Part shown: in pieces, positions 12,401 through 27,400 of the stretch
Position numbering within the stretch: position 1 is the first letter of the stretch
How the letters are laid out: each line of letters begins with the position of its first letter
Assembly (NCBI GenBank): GCA_903813345.2
Contig: CAIIXF020000003.1
Coordinates: 34,769,000-34,832,999 of the forward strand
Source: Owenia fusiformis
Lineage: Eukaryota > Annelida > Polychaeta > Sabellida > Oweniidae
Length of the DNA stretch: 64,000 nt
Direction: 5' to 3'
Translations under genes and position numbers: made by a program
The notes under the pieces: generated by a model
Database searches by the model: none
Seen by the model: only the letters and a program-made list of their open reading frames with translations
Told to the model about the DNA's origin: nothing

Positions 12401-15400
12401 AACTTAAAAACAATTTAGCTTTTTTAATATACAGTTTTATTACATGAAATTTGAGGAGTAACTCCAGAATTAAATTATCTTTCTAATGAGGTATGACACG
12501 ATATGGAACATTAAGGACTTTTGGCTGTAGAGGGGGGTGCCATAGTTTTTTGACACCCTGTATATTGTGATTTGTTAGTCAGGAAGATGTGGTTACCTTA
12601 CTTCCCTTGCTTTGGTGCGAGATGCTAAACTTATTACTGTTCATCCTATAGGTGTCAGGATTTGGCGATGATGTCACAGGTTCACCTAGCCTCGGGAGTC
12701 CATCATTACTAGCCCCGCCTAAACGAACGAAGCGTCGTAAACGATCTGACGAGCGTCAGGTATTGCGGAGCACAACTGATGAGGTTTGGTGGACAATACA
12801 ACTCATACTCCCATGCATATTGTCAAAAAGTGACTCTTCTGTTGGTGAAACACAGAGTTGTGTCTATAAAAATGCTTCTGATTTCTACGCACATTGTCAA
12901 AATACCATGATGTTGAAACAATGCCTGACATCCATGTTGATGTTGAAACAATACAAGCCATTTCAATTTACTTGTTAACATATGTTGAAACAATACATGC
13001 AATTTCAATTTGCTTGTTAACATATGTTGAAACAATACATGCAATTTCAATTTGCTTGTTAACATACTGTTTTGTCAATCTTGTTATCAAAAGAACAGAG
13101 GTCATTGTTTTGAGATCATAATATTTGTACATATGGATGTAGATTATAGTCTCAGATCTGCAGTTTTGTAGACACAACGTTGTGGGCATCCATTAGAAGA
13201 CAGTCAAAGTGTTGTTTATTTAGATCAATGTGAGCACTTTGCAGAACACATTTTCAGTGTTATTATCTTAACGGAATAAAGTTATAATATTGAGAAAATA
13301 TTATAATGTGTGAACCAGTATATATTCAAATGTGATTCAATTGAGATTCAAATAATAAAAATTAATATTTATTAGCTCATCGACTTCAAAAGATTGTGTG
13401 TTATGAAAAAACATAATAACCTTTTGATATATTATGCTTAATATGTATGCTGCTGTGTTCTAATCCTTGACATTTACTCTGAAAATACACTGAATCCACT
13501 CTATGTGTGAATATATATATATATGTGTTTTGCAAAGTTATTCCCAGGTTCTTTTACATTTGACATTAATATACAATGTACAGGGTGTCCTACAGGCAGT
13601 GGAGCATAAACTGTTATTTTTCTTTGCTATTTATGGAACACCCTGTATTTATGTATATTTGATGCATTATGTCAGAACCTTCTTAGATGTCAATATTTTT
13701 TCATTTTATAGAAATGACAATATGTTTTTTTTGTATTATTTTTGAGTGACAACACCTGAAATAGATTTAGTCATTCATTGTCATCTTCGGGTCTTTTTGG
13801 AATTTTGCAATTTATTATTGTGCTTCTGAAAACTCATGGTTTTCTTGGTTGCCCATTGTATATTGAAAAATGTGAATGTAAATGACAATTCATAAAAGAG
13901 ATTTGTATTTCTACAATATTGATTTACTGCTAATGATACATTTACAAAGTAAACATCTACATGGGCAGTTGACATTTTGAAATCTTGATATATATTTTTG
14001 AAAATATGCTCTTGCAAATTTTGATTAAAAGATCTGCATTCATTGTAAGTAAAATAAAAATGAGGAATTGCTTTTTATGAGACAAAATAGATAACCAATG
14101 AAAACCATGAGCTTTGGTAGGTTTTACAAGAAGATACCAACTCCACAATGATTCTAACATTTTTTCATCTTGACAATTTCACCCCTCCCACTTGCAGCCT
14201 TTTTGCTTTCCTTGTCATTTCTTCTTCCTTTCAACTGGTTCGCTTTCTCCAACTCTGCACATTGTCACACATCAGACAATCCCTATCAACAATCATTCAT
14301 ATATCATGTTGAATGATCAAAATGTTTCAGTTTTAAAGATGTCTCCTTGATTCATTCATAACTAGACATGTAAATTGAACAAGTTCAATTTAAGACTCCA
14401 GATTTCAAACTTTTTTTAAGCTGAGTCATCCAAAATACTGTAAGCTGAGCCATTCAGAATAAGCTGAGCCATCTAGAATATAGACATTTAGACAACTCTT
14501 AAGTAGGTTATCTTCGTCTCCATTGGCTTAACATGGGGATATCATAATATCGACTTTTCGAGACTTCAAACAGCTATAACTATCTAACCAGAATTTGGGT
14601 CGAAATTTGGTTTGCAGATTCGAATTTCTGAGAAAATTCTACGTTTGTGTCATAACTCATACATTAAATCTTGAGAACTTTTTGTGTTGACCTACTTTCC
14701 GGACGCCATTCCTCAAAATCGGTAAGAGTAATAAAAAAAGACAGTTACAATAATGAAAGGACTGTCTTTAAGCTACATGATGAAAAAAGATAAAGGAATA
14801 ACGACGAATAGTGACAAAGATAATTGACATAACATGGGATATCAAAATACCAATTTTTTAATTTTTCAAAACGCCATTACTTCCAAACTGGGTGTCGGAT
14901 TGAAATTTGATTTGCAGATTCGGATTCCTGAGAAAATTCTACCCTTAATTCATAACTCATACGTTAAATTTGGAGAAACTTTCATGTTGACCTACTTTTA
15001 GGACACTATATCTCAAAAGTGGGTCAAAATACATTCTGACGGCAAAAGGCTAACACTATAAGCACACTCTTTGCTACCTGTATACAAACTTTTGAAGCAA
15101 ATAATTAAAGTGTAGTGTCAGAATCGCAAAAATAAGTTAAAACTATAAATTTGACCTAGATTTTGACCTAGGCATTTTGGTGTCCAAAGTGTGAAGCTAG
15201 CCAGCTTTTGAGGTCCCTTTCTTTTATAGGCTTTCATTATGTAAAGCTGTACTCAGTCTACATCTCGTATTTTACACTTCAAAAAAATCTTTTTTCCCAT
15301 TGCCATAACATTAGGCACCAAATTTAGCGATTTTTGAGCTTTCAAAACGACATAACTTCCGAACCAAAAGTCAGATTGAAATTTGGATTGCAGATTTGGA

Positions 15401-18400
15401 TTCCTGAGAAAATTCTACCCTTAATTCATAACTCATACGTTAAATTTGGAGAACTTTTTAGTTTGACCTACTTTTCGGACACCATATTTCAAAAGTGGGT
15501 CAAAATACTTTCTGACGGCAAAAAGCTAACACTATTAGCACACTCTTGGCTACATGTATACAAAATTTCGAAGAATATAATTAATGTGTAGTGTCAGAAT
15601 CGCAAAAATAAGGAAAAACTTTGAATTTGACCTAGATTTTGACCTAGGCATTTTGGTGTCCAAATTTTTATGAAAAGAAGGTCTTGAGGTCCCTTTCTTT
15701 TATGGGCTTCCATTATGTTTAGCTGTGCTTAGTCTATATCTCGTATTTTACACTTCAAAAAAATATTTTTTCCCATTGAATTAACATGGGGCACCAAATT
15801 TAGCGATTTTTGAATTTTCAAATCGCCATAACTTCTGAACCGGAAGTCAGATCGAAATTTGGTTTTCAGATTCGGAATCCTGAGAAAATGATATCCTGGA
15901 CATTGGATTCGGAGAAATTTTTTTTGGACCTCGTTTTCGGACACTGATATCTCGAAATCGGTTTGAGATACCAAAAAACTAAATCAACCCTAGATTTCTA
16001 CTTTTTTATGAGGAATACAATGAAAAAAAAACGGATCAAAAATATTGAAGGACGACCGAGATAATTGGAAAAAGTGACAAAGTACTGGAGTTGACCTAGT
16101 TCTTGACCTTTGACCTAGATAAAAATTTGACCTAATTTCCCAGAAAGCCGGATACAGTCTTTAGTTAACCATGTAAGTTGGATTAAGTAAACTGTTATAG
16201 TTGACGAGAAATTTGGTGAGGAGGAAGAAAAAAGAATAACTAGATTTTGGAAATTGAACAAGTTCAATTTCAGACTCCAGATCTAGACTTTTTTTTAGCC
16301 GAGTCATCCAGAATAAGCCGAGTCATCCAAAATAAGCTGAGTCATCCAGAAAAAGATGGATGGATGGATGGATGAAAAAGGAAGGAAGGATAGGATAGAA
16401 TAGGAATGAACGATAGGATAAAATAAGAAAGAAGGATAGGATAGAATAGAATAGGAAGAAAGGATAGGATAGGATAGGAAGGAAAAGAAACGAAGGAAGG
16501 ATAGATAGGAAGGATAGGATAGGATCAGATTGGAAGGATGGATAAATTTTTCAATATTTTCTTCTCTACTCTTGACTTTCTATCAGGATACCATCAGATC
16601 GATTTTTCTCGAAATTTCAAAACGCCATAACTTCCGAACCGGAAGTCGGATCGAAATTTAGTTTGCAGATTCGGATTCCTGACAAAATTTTAAAAAAATA
16701 TCTCAAAAGTGGGGCAAAATACTTTCTGACGGCAAAAGGCTATCACTATTAACACTCTTGGCTACATGCATACAAAATTTCGTAGAATATAATTAATCTG
16801 TAGTGTCAGAATAGCAAAAATAAGGAAAAACTTTGAATTTGACCTAGGCATTTTGGTGTCCAAATTTTGAAGCTAGATGGCTTTTGAGGTCCCATTCTTT
16901 TAAAAGCTTTCATAATATTTAGCTGAACTCAGTCTATATTTCGTATTTTTCACTTCAAAAAAATCTTTTTTCCCATTGACTTAACATGGGCACCAAATGT
17001 AGCGATTTTTGAGGTTTCAAAACGCCATAACTTCCGAACCGGAAGTCTGATTTGAATTTGGTTTTCAGATTCGGAATCCTGAGAAAATTTCCTATAATTT
17101 GATTTGGAGAACTTTTTTTTGGACCTCGTTTTCGGACACTGATATCTCGAAATCGGTTTGAGATATCAAAAAACTAAATCGACCCTAGATTTCCTACTTT
17201 TTTTATAAGGAACACAATGAAAAAAAACCGGATCAAAAATATTGAAGGACGACTGAGAAAATCGAAAAAAGTGACAAAGTACTGGATTTGACCTAGTTCT
17301 TGACCTTTGACCTAGATAAAAATTTGACCCAATTTCCGAGGAACTAGATTCTGGACCTAAATTGACCAAATGACTGACTTTACTGAAAACCTTATGGTTA
17401 TTGAGAAAACTGGTTTAGAAAAATAATAAGAATAAGAAGAAGAAAACTGACGAAAACAATAGACTCCAGATTTCATCTGGAGTCTAATAATAAAGAAAAC
17501 AGGCAAAAACAATAGACTCCAGATTTTCAATCTGGAGTCTAATTATTAGTTAAAGAGAATATGTTTATCCATGTACATTAAAATATTGCCAGTCAAACTT
17601 TACTATTTTATTTGTACCTGTTTTCTAACATAGTGTTATATGCAAATGTAAACAATATTTCCCATAGTGCTTTGTTACAAAGTAATGCATGCTCTCTCTA
17701 AGCATCTTATATTGTCTATCTCTTAGTATGATTAAACGTATCATTAATGCATGAATGACATGCTTGTAATCACTATACATACATAGTATCTTTCATTCAT
17801 GCATGGCATCTTTTGTGTGAATGGATTCTTTCATTCATGCATGGCATCTTTTGTGTGCATGGATTCTATCATACATGCATCGAATTGTTCATACATGCCT
17901 GACATATCTTGTGCATAAGTGATGTTTTGAAGAATAACATCTCAATTATATTTCTATACCCTACCCAAACTATAAACAACTTCTGATTTTATAATACTGT
18001 CTGAAATAATGGCTTTTGAAATACTTGCATGCAGCTCCTTTTTCATTAACGCTTTAGAGGTTTCTCTGTTTTTCCTTAATTAAATGTGACAATGAATGAT
18101 GCCATCTTAAAGTGTACTTCAAGTTCCATTTGAGACCAATGTGACTAATGGTGCATGATGCATGCAGTTTAAAGGTTCTCCACCAGGCTAAGTTGTTTAT
18201 TTAACAATTTTTAGTACTTAGTTAATCTAGATGGCTAATTAATTGCTGCATTAAAGTTGGCTTTAAGAAAGTTAAGATATAAATAGAATAATACATGTAT
18301 CCTGCATGTATTTTTATAAGTGTAGATGTAGACAATTAAAATAACATCCTTTCAATGTAAAACTCTTTTCTCAATTCATATTAGTCCATATACCTATAGG

Positions 18401-21400
18401 GTCTTGTTGCATATGTATTGTAATGTAGTGAGATGGCTTCCTTTGTGTTGTTGATATCATGCTTTCTACAAATTGTACACATTTACACCTAGACCATAAT
18501 ACAGTGTTTCATAAGAATATAAATTGTACACATTTAAGCCTAGACTACAATACAGTGTGTTTCATAAGAATACAAATTACACACATTTACGCCTAGACCA
18601 TAATACAGTGTGTCTCATAAGAATACAAATTGTACACATATACACCTAGACCAAATACAGTGTTTCATAAGAATACAAATTGTACACATACATCCCTAGA
18701 CAATAATACAGTGTGTTTCATAAGAATACAAATAGTACACATATACACCTAGACCATAATACAATGTGTTTCATGAGAATACAAATATCCAAGACCATAA
18801 TACAGTGTGTCTCATAAGAATACAAATTGTACACATATACACCTAGACCATAATACAGTGTGTTTCATAAGAATACAAATTGTACACATATACACCTAGA
18901 CCATAATACAGCATATTTTATAATAATTAAAATTGTACACATATACACCTAGACCATAATACAGTGTGTTTCATAAGAATACAAATTGTACACATATATG
19001 CCTAGACCACAATACAGTGTGTTTCATAATGCAAATTGTACATATTTTAGCCTAGACCATAATACAGCATATTTCATAATAATTAAAATTGTACACATAT
19101 GTGCCTAGACTATAATACAGTGTGTTTCATAAGATACAAAGTGTACACATATATGCCTAGACCACAGTACAGTGTCTTTCATAAGAATACAAATTGTACA
19201 CATATTAACTTGGACCATAATACATTGTGTTTCATAAGAATACAAATTTTACACATATTAGCCGAGACCATTATACATTGTGTTTCATATTAATGCAAAT
19301 TGTACACATATACACCTAGACCATAATACAGTGTGTTTCATATTAATGCAAATTGTACACATATACACCGAGACCATAATACAGTGTGTTTCATAAGAAT
19401 ACAAATTGTACACATATACACCTAGACCATAATATTTTGTGTTTCATATTAATGCAAATTTTACACATATACACCTAGACCATAATACAGTGTGTTTCAT
19501 AAGAATACAAATTATACACATATTAGCCAAGATCATTATAATCTTACAATGTACGTTATAAGAAAGCTCCTTTTAATCAATCTTAAGACTACATACTGGT
19601 TATTATATCATTAGTTGTAGTTGCCAAATATTAGCTGAATTATTATGAAAGACCCTGTATATCTTATTGCGATTAGTGTTATTGTGATTATTGTACTTTG
19701 TGAGAATATTTATATCACTATGAAACACCCTGTACATCTTATTGTGATTAGTGTGCTATTTGAGAATTTTAAATATGTTCCAATTCTACAGGTTTTAATG
19801 TACTTGTACTTTTAACCTTTACCATGCTGCCTTATTTCAGCAAATATATCCCACGCATCTGGCTTCTTTTTCAAAGAGTGCAAAAAATGATATGCCTGGA
19901 CTAAATAATTAATATCTCAATAACTACTGAATGAATCTGGATAAAATTTTCACAAAGGGAAGATACAGTGGCCTGGCTCATGAAAAATATGAATATTTTT
20001 CGTACAATAACATGACTGGGCATAAATATACCATGAATACTCCTCCGAAATCCGCCGCTCTGCCCCTTCGTCTGGTCAGAATTCAAATCTGAATTTGCAG
20101 CGATCGAATGTTCAATTTTTCAATTCAGAAAATATTCTAGTTTCTATTTTCGATGACCATTATCGGCTTCCAAGAGCCTAAAGAGCTCGAAATCGTAGTT
20201 CATTTCCTCCACATTGTCGTTGTGATCGTATTTGTCCGCCATTTTGTACGATTTGTTCACTTAAAACGACTAAAACACTGTTTAAATTGTTGAATTGAGA
20301 ATTATTTTTCGAAATATCGCCATTTTTAGGTCAACAGGAAGTCATGTTAGGCACTGAATAAATCGGGCAATCTAATTGGACAATACGAATGGCGCGAAAA
20401 AGTAAAGTTTTTAAAAGTTTGAAATTGGGCGTACGGGTCCGCCGGCAGTTGTGAGAGACATTTTAGTCTCGGCGGACGAGTCCGCCGGCAGCACGCTAAA
20501 GGTTAAACAGTTCAAACATTGTCTGATTGCTTTGTACAACCAGGGGGTAGAAACACTTATTTTTGTGGGGTACACAGAGAAAAAAAACAATATAAAAATG
20601 GCCATAATTTATTAGAATGTTAATTGGGTGTAGTTTTAATTTGTGGTTGGTATTTTGAATACTTGCTCACCTGCCAGATCTTTGTTTAAAATCAAAACAT
20701 TTCGGTGGCTGTCAATTTATAAAAACAATGACATGTTACCTAAAAGTACATTCACAGAATACCAAGCAAAAAAACTATACCTACCTGTTTACTGTACGAA
20801 AATATTCCACATGTTTCCAACTTTCTACCCCCTGACAACTGAGATTTAGAAAGTATATGATTTATTTAATATTATTTGCTATACTCTAAATATCATATTT
20901 CCAGTCTCTCATAGATGAAGCGGAACGAGGTAAAACTTATAGCTCAATAGAGGAAAGGAGTGAGGGTGCTGGAACAGCCACTGCTGATGATGTTGAATCA
21001 GAAGGGGAGCATACAGTAGATGGAACAGTCAAGAAATCGTATGAAAAGAGGTCACCCGTGGTCTCTGTATTTGTGTTTCTCATGAAACAAAGCTACGTCT
21101 GTTCCTTGATAGTCATGATGGTAAATAATAGTTATTTAAAGTGACCAGCTTAATATGTTGTTGATTTACCGTTACAAATTAATTATGTTTTAAGGAAGAA
21201 GTGAAATTATGTTCGATATTGTAATTTATTATGCACCCCATGCCAGATTTTTCTAAATATCCCTTTTGAGAAAATATTGGTCAGGAGACTGTCCAATATA
21301 TTTTGAAGATATTTTTTATAATTTCACTATAATTTGAGTATTAATTAAAATGAATGCATTATGTGTCAAACAAAAGAGAAAGGTGTACCTAATCATTTAA

Positions 21401-24400
21401 AACATTTATTAGTCAGAACTTGTGTGCAATACAACAGTGAAATGCTATATAAAATGTGGAAATTTAATGTGATCATGGTGTGTATTCCTGAAATCATATG
21501 TCTATTCTGAGAGTGTGACATCACTCCAGATGACGTCACACCCGGAATTACCAATACCATGACATTTATTAAAATCCCATAGAAAAGATAGCCATGGTTT
21601 GTTTAGGCTATTATGGTATCCTTTGCTTTCATTGTCTGTTTGTTGTGATTTGACATAAACATTATTTCATTGAGCCTACCACCAATGGGTACTGGATCAG
21701 GCTAGGGATCTGTGAATGTAACGGTACACTCAAAATATTGCTTGAGAAGGTTCATAATAAAACAAATACTGGATGATCAGAAGCTGAATATGGCTACCGC
21801 CTCGCCCAATATTTATTTCTCAAATAGGCATTCTGCCATATCAAGCTTCTGATCATCCGGTATTTGTATAATATGCATCAGTTTATGAAAAAGCAACTTA
21901 GATTGATCCAACAAAATGTTTGATTTCCTTTTTAGAGGGATGATGGGTCAATCTGAAAAGAAATCTTAGAATTCAATTATTTACACTTTGGTCAACATCA
22001 AAATATTTACCAGTTTAGTACATTAGGATAATTCCCAATATGACTTTTGAAGTGATGTATTTTACACTTATTTCATTTCAAACCTAAACCAATTATTTTC
22101 ATCAAAAATGATTTGATTTTCTTTGACAGGTTTGGAGCATAACATATCATTCCTGGCTGACCTTCGTCTTCTTGCTAGGGGCTTGCCTTATATGGATGTA
22201 CCCTAGATCACGTGACCTCTACCTGACCTTGTCCCCTGTTGTCCTATTCTACGCCATAGGGCTACTGATCATACAGTATGTGTACGGGATGAACCTCAGC
22301 GAAGAAGAGCTTCCCACAGAGGCAAATGGCTACAAATTTGCCCAGATTGGATTGGTTAAATATGACCCATATCCCATGGCCTGTCTGCATCTAGCTCTTA
22401 AGGTAACCTGTTTAGTAATTCTGAGTGTTTGATTTGAGTGGCCCACAACTGGGTATTCGTATGTCTGTTTATTGGTGCACAGAAAAGAACACAGGGCTTC
22501 ACCAAGGAAGGGTTACTGGCTCTGTCTATGAGTGTAAAATATGTAAAATAAGGAATATACAAATGATGTCGTTCACCAAAATATGATGGTAACCAAAATA
22601 CAATATAAAAGGACACTTTGTCAGCCATTAGAGTTAGTAATGTTAAGATAAATATGTGTCTTTGAAGATAAAACAGTGCTTTGAAATACTCTTTAAGGCA
22701 CTCTTCTTCTAAGTTTGATTTTAATAAAATACTTTGAAAACAGGGCACAAGAATTAAAGTAATTACAATTTCAAATGTGGATTTGTACTATTATGTTTAA
22801 TACTAATACTAATATTATGTTTTTTTCTCATATTCTATTTCCAGTGTGTTTTCACTGTTATGTTTTGGTTGACATTACGTCAGTCAATGAGAGAGCGTCA
22901 GATGAGGCGTGATGATGCCTACATGCATGGCCTTGCATTGGAACCAGTTGACAATAATGGGCATGGTCCTAACAATACTCAGGCCACAATATCAGAGGCT
23001 GTCCGTAAGTTTTACACAGACTTTGTTACATGTCAGGCAAAAGTGGTTCAGCTTTTTGTGCTTAAAAGGACTTTGAATGTGAACTTACAGCTAAGGAATA
23101 TTCACTTTTCAAGCATGAATCACCATTCCCAGTTATTTAACCAACATTGTCCAGTTGTTTTACCAACTTGATCCAGTTGTTTAACCAGAATTATCCAGTT
23201 GTTTTACCAACTTTATCCAGTTGTTTAACCAACATTATCCAGTTGTTTTACCAACTTGATCCAGTTGTTTAACCAGAATTATCCAGTTGTTTTACCAACT
23301 TTATCCAGTTGTTTAACCAACATTATCCAGTTGTTATACCAACTTTATCCAGTTGTTTAACCAACATTATTCAGTTGTTAAACCAACATTATCCAGTTGT
23401 TACACCAATTTTATCGAGTTATTTATCCAACATTATCCAGTTGTTTTACCAACTTCATCCAGTTGTTTTACCAACTTGATCCAGTTGTTTAACCAGCATT
23501 ATCCAGTTGTTTTACCAACTTTATCTAGTTGTTTAACCAACATTATCCAGTTGTTTTACCAACTTGATCCAGTTGTTTAACCAACATTATCCAGTTGTTT
23601 TACCAACTTTATCCAGTTGTTTAACCAACATTACCCAGTTGTTTTACCAAAGTCACCTGTTTTAAGGAACTTAAAAGTACAATCTGAGAAAGGCTCAATG
23701 AATTATATGTTGTTGAGTGGCATAGTACATTACTATTTTTTGCTTTTACACATTTTTTGAAACATTTATTTTATGTCAAGAATGTTTTGTGCGGGTTGGG
23801 TGGGGAATAGACAGTTATTTAGAATAATATTATGTTGGTTTATAAATACACATAGATATATTGTTTTGGAATGACACCTATTGATGGAGAAATACTTTGT
23901 ATTATGTACCATTTAAAGGCTTGTGACGTCCCCCACGCAGGTAGGGTTGACCACCCACTATTCATTCAAGAGGGGGAAATTAACTTGCTAGGTCACTCCC
24001 AGGGTAAGGATTTGGACAGCCCAATCTTAATTTTTCAAAATCCCTCTCTTCCTGTCTGGGGGTCTCACACAATCCTTTGAATTGTATATTAGAGTCAGAT
24101 TTGTGTAAGGGTCATCTCCAAATACCAACAGTTGTTCAAATATACTTAAGCATAAGGACTGGTTGTTGGGGGTGAGAAAGGCTAAAGCCAGAATGAAACT
24201 AACTGTAATTGCTGTAATGAGCACTTGCCTGTGTCATACACCCCTCCAATACCAACCAACTCCTACTTCCCACAACTATTCACGTTTGGAAATGACCCCT
24301 TTTATTTTTTGGGTTTATGTTGTGTTTGAGAGTCACTGTGCATGATACCATGAGGGTCATGAATTCCCATTTCCTATTTTTGCAATTTGGCAAAGGTTGA

Positions 24401-27400
24401 GTGAAATTCTCTGAAACTTTCTGCACCTACATTGCAGAGCATTATACTGTTATGAAGTTAATACTTGGTTTATTTATCAGATTCTTTATCACCAACCACC
24501 CTCAAATGAAAAAGTTGAAATACAGTAGAGACCTTTAAAGCATTCTTCTACTGCAGAAATTTTCAAATATTTCGAACAGGTTCTTCACTTATGACCATTA
24601 TTGTATTTTGTACAAAATAGATTATGTAGTTCATAATAGTTCATTGTTTTGTGTATAGATGGCATAGCTTATTGTTTCTAGGACAACAGCATGATGTCAT
24701 TGATGGTTATGATGGCGTCCGTGTCAAACAAATAGGTAACTTTTGTTTTTAAAGTGAAATGGACAAATTGTTTTTGGTACTATGTATTTGACAGTTCCTC
24801 CCACAGGTTTTATGGTCTTTTTGATTAATATAAGGACTAAGACTTATTAACTAGTATTTAAATACCAAGTACAGATGTATATTAATACTTATACTTTATT
24901 TATTTATATATTTAGTTTTCAGATATTTCTTATTAATGGAATGGTAAATCTCCACTGATATATTATATCTTATTAGAATCATTGTTTATTTTTTCATAAT
25001 AAGAATTTATTGTTTATATACATTTGGTGTGTGCAATTATTTTTCACTTTATTTGCTTTCTTATGTTGTGCAATGTGTTATGTGTGAAATACAAATGGGT
25101 TTCAGAATTCTACATTTTAATATTGAATATTACAATACTTTAATGTGTATTGTCAGAGACATTCATAACTCCCACTAATACATCAGCATTTAAGATAATC
25201 CTTGGGAAAGTCTTCAAAACAAGATGCTCAAGGGTGAACATTTAGAACTCTAAAGCAAAACATAAAGAAATTAAGACTGACCTGTTCGCTGACTCAACAG
25301 AACAAGAGCACTCAACAAATAATCAGAGTTCCAATACTTTCCACACCAGCCCTTGTTACAAAAAGATCTTCCTTCAACAGTAATTGCTACATTCAAAATA
25401 AAAAATCTGACTTAATAGAGCATTTTATTAAAATTTCTTGCAGGTGGTTGGATGTGGGATGTCCTGTCTAAATACTGGATCATAGCGTGTGGCTTGATGC
25501 TATTACTTATGGCCCTTCAGGATGTTGTCATCTACAGGATCATCTACATGATCTTTTTCCTCTACTTTATACTCACCTTCCAGGTGTGTACCATCAGGGA
25601 TCAGGTTGTATAAAACCCCAATAATTATGCCACTTACTGCCCGAGTCATGTTGGGCCATAGCTACAGATTCATTCCAAAAACTGAAAAACTCATGTGAAT
25701 GATACTTGCAAGTTTAACTTTCTTTTAATTGTACTCATAAAAGATTGTAAGAAAACTGACTCCAAACGTTGCAAATATGTAAAATAAAAAGCTGGGCGAA
25801 CACATCTATGTTTACAAAAAACAACATTTTATTTTGCAATACATCCAAAATAATGTATTTTGCAGTTATGCTATGGCTTCTGGAGGATGAGCATGAAGGT
25901 CTTCTGGTGGGTTTTGATAGTCTACTCCATGTTTATACTGTGCATAGTCTACACTTATCAGTTTGACCAGTTCCCCCAATATTGGCACAACAGTACTGGA
26001 TTATCTATGGAAGTGTAAGTGCATTGAACATATTAATAGTATGCAATTTTGGATCTGCAGGGTTGTCACAATCAGGGAGAAGTTAAATGTAAGTCAAAAA
26101 TGGCTATATGGTCATATCAGGAAAAGGTCAGGTGCTTTTAAGTAAGTGAAATTTTGAAAATCTGCTACCAATCATTGTCATGGTTAACTTTCTTTGTTAT
26201 AGTTTGTTTTAGTACACTTGACAGCAATATCATTGCCACGTTTAAATTTCTTTTTATAGTTTGTCTGACATTGGCCTTAGTACACTTGACAGCAATATCA
26301 TTGTCATGCTTAACTCTCTTTGTTATAGTTTGTCTTAGTACACTTGACAGCAATATCATTGTCATGTTTAACTCTCTTTGTTATAGTTTGTCTTAGTACA
26401 CTTGACAGCAATATCATTGTCATGCTTAACTCTCTTTGTTATAGTTTCTCTTAGTACACTTGACAGCAATATCATTGTCATGTTTAACTTTCTTTTTATA
26501 GTTTGTCTTAGTACACTTGACAGCAATATCATTGTCATGCTTAACTCTCTTTGTTATAGTTTGTCTTAGTACACTTGACAGCAATATCATTGTCATGTTT
26601 AACTTTCTTTGTTATAGTTTGTCTTAGTACACTTGACAGCAATATCATTGTCATGCTTAACTCTCTTTGTTATAGTTTGTCTTAGTACACTTGACAGCAA
26701 TATCATTGTCATGTTTAACTTTCTTTGTGATTGTTTGTCTTAGTACACTTGACAGCAATATCATTGTCATGTTTAACTTTCTTTGTTATAGTTTGTCTAA
26801 GTACACTTGACAGCAATATCATTGTCATGCTTAACTCTCTTTGTTATAGTTTGTCTTAGTACACTTGACAGCAATATCATTGTCATGTTTAACTTTCTTT
26901 GTTATAGTTTGTCTTAGTACACTTGACAGCAATATCATTGTCATGCTTAACTCTCTTTGTTATAGTTTGTCTTAGTACACTTGACAGCAATATCATTGTC
27001 ATGCTTAACTCTCTTTGTTATAGTTTGTCTTAGTACACTTGACAGCAATATCATTGTCATGTTTAACTTTCTTTGTTATAGTTTGTCTTAGTACACTTGA
27101 CAGCAATATCATTGTCATGCTTAACTCTCTTTGTTATAGTTTGTCTTAGTACACTTGACAGCAATATCATTGTCATGTTTAACTTTCTTTGTTATAGTTT
27201 GTCTTAGTACACTTGACAGCAATATCATTGTCATGCTTAACTCTCTTTGTTATAGTTTGTCTTAGTACACTTGACAGCAATATCATTGTCATGTTTAACT
27301 TTCTTTGTTATAGTTTGTCTTAGTACACTTGACAGCAATATCATTGTCATGTTTAACTTTCTTTGTTATAGTTTGTCTTAGTACATTTGACAGCAATATC

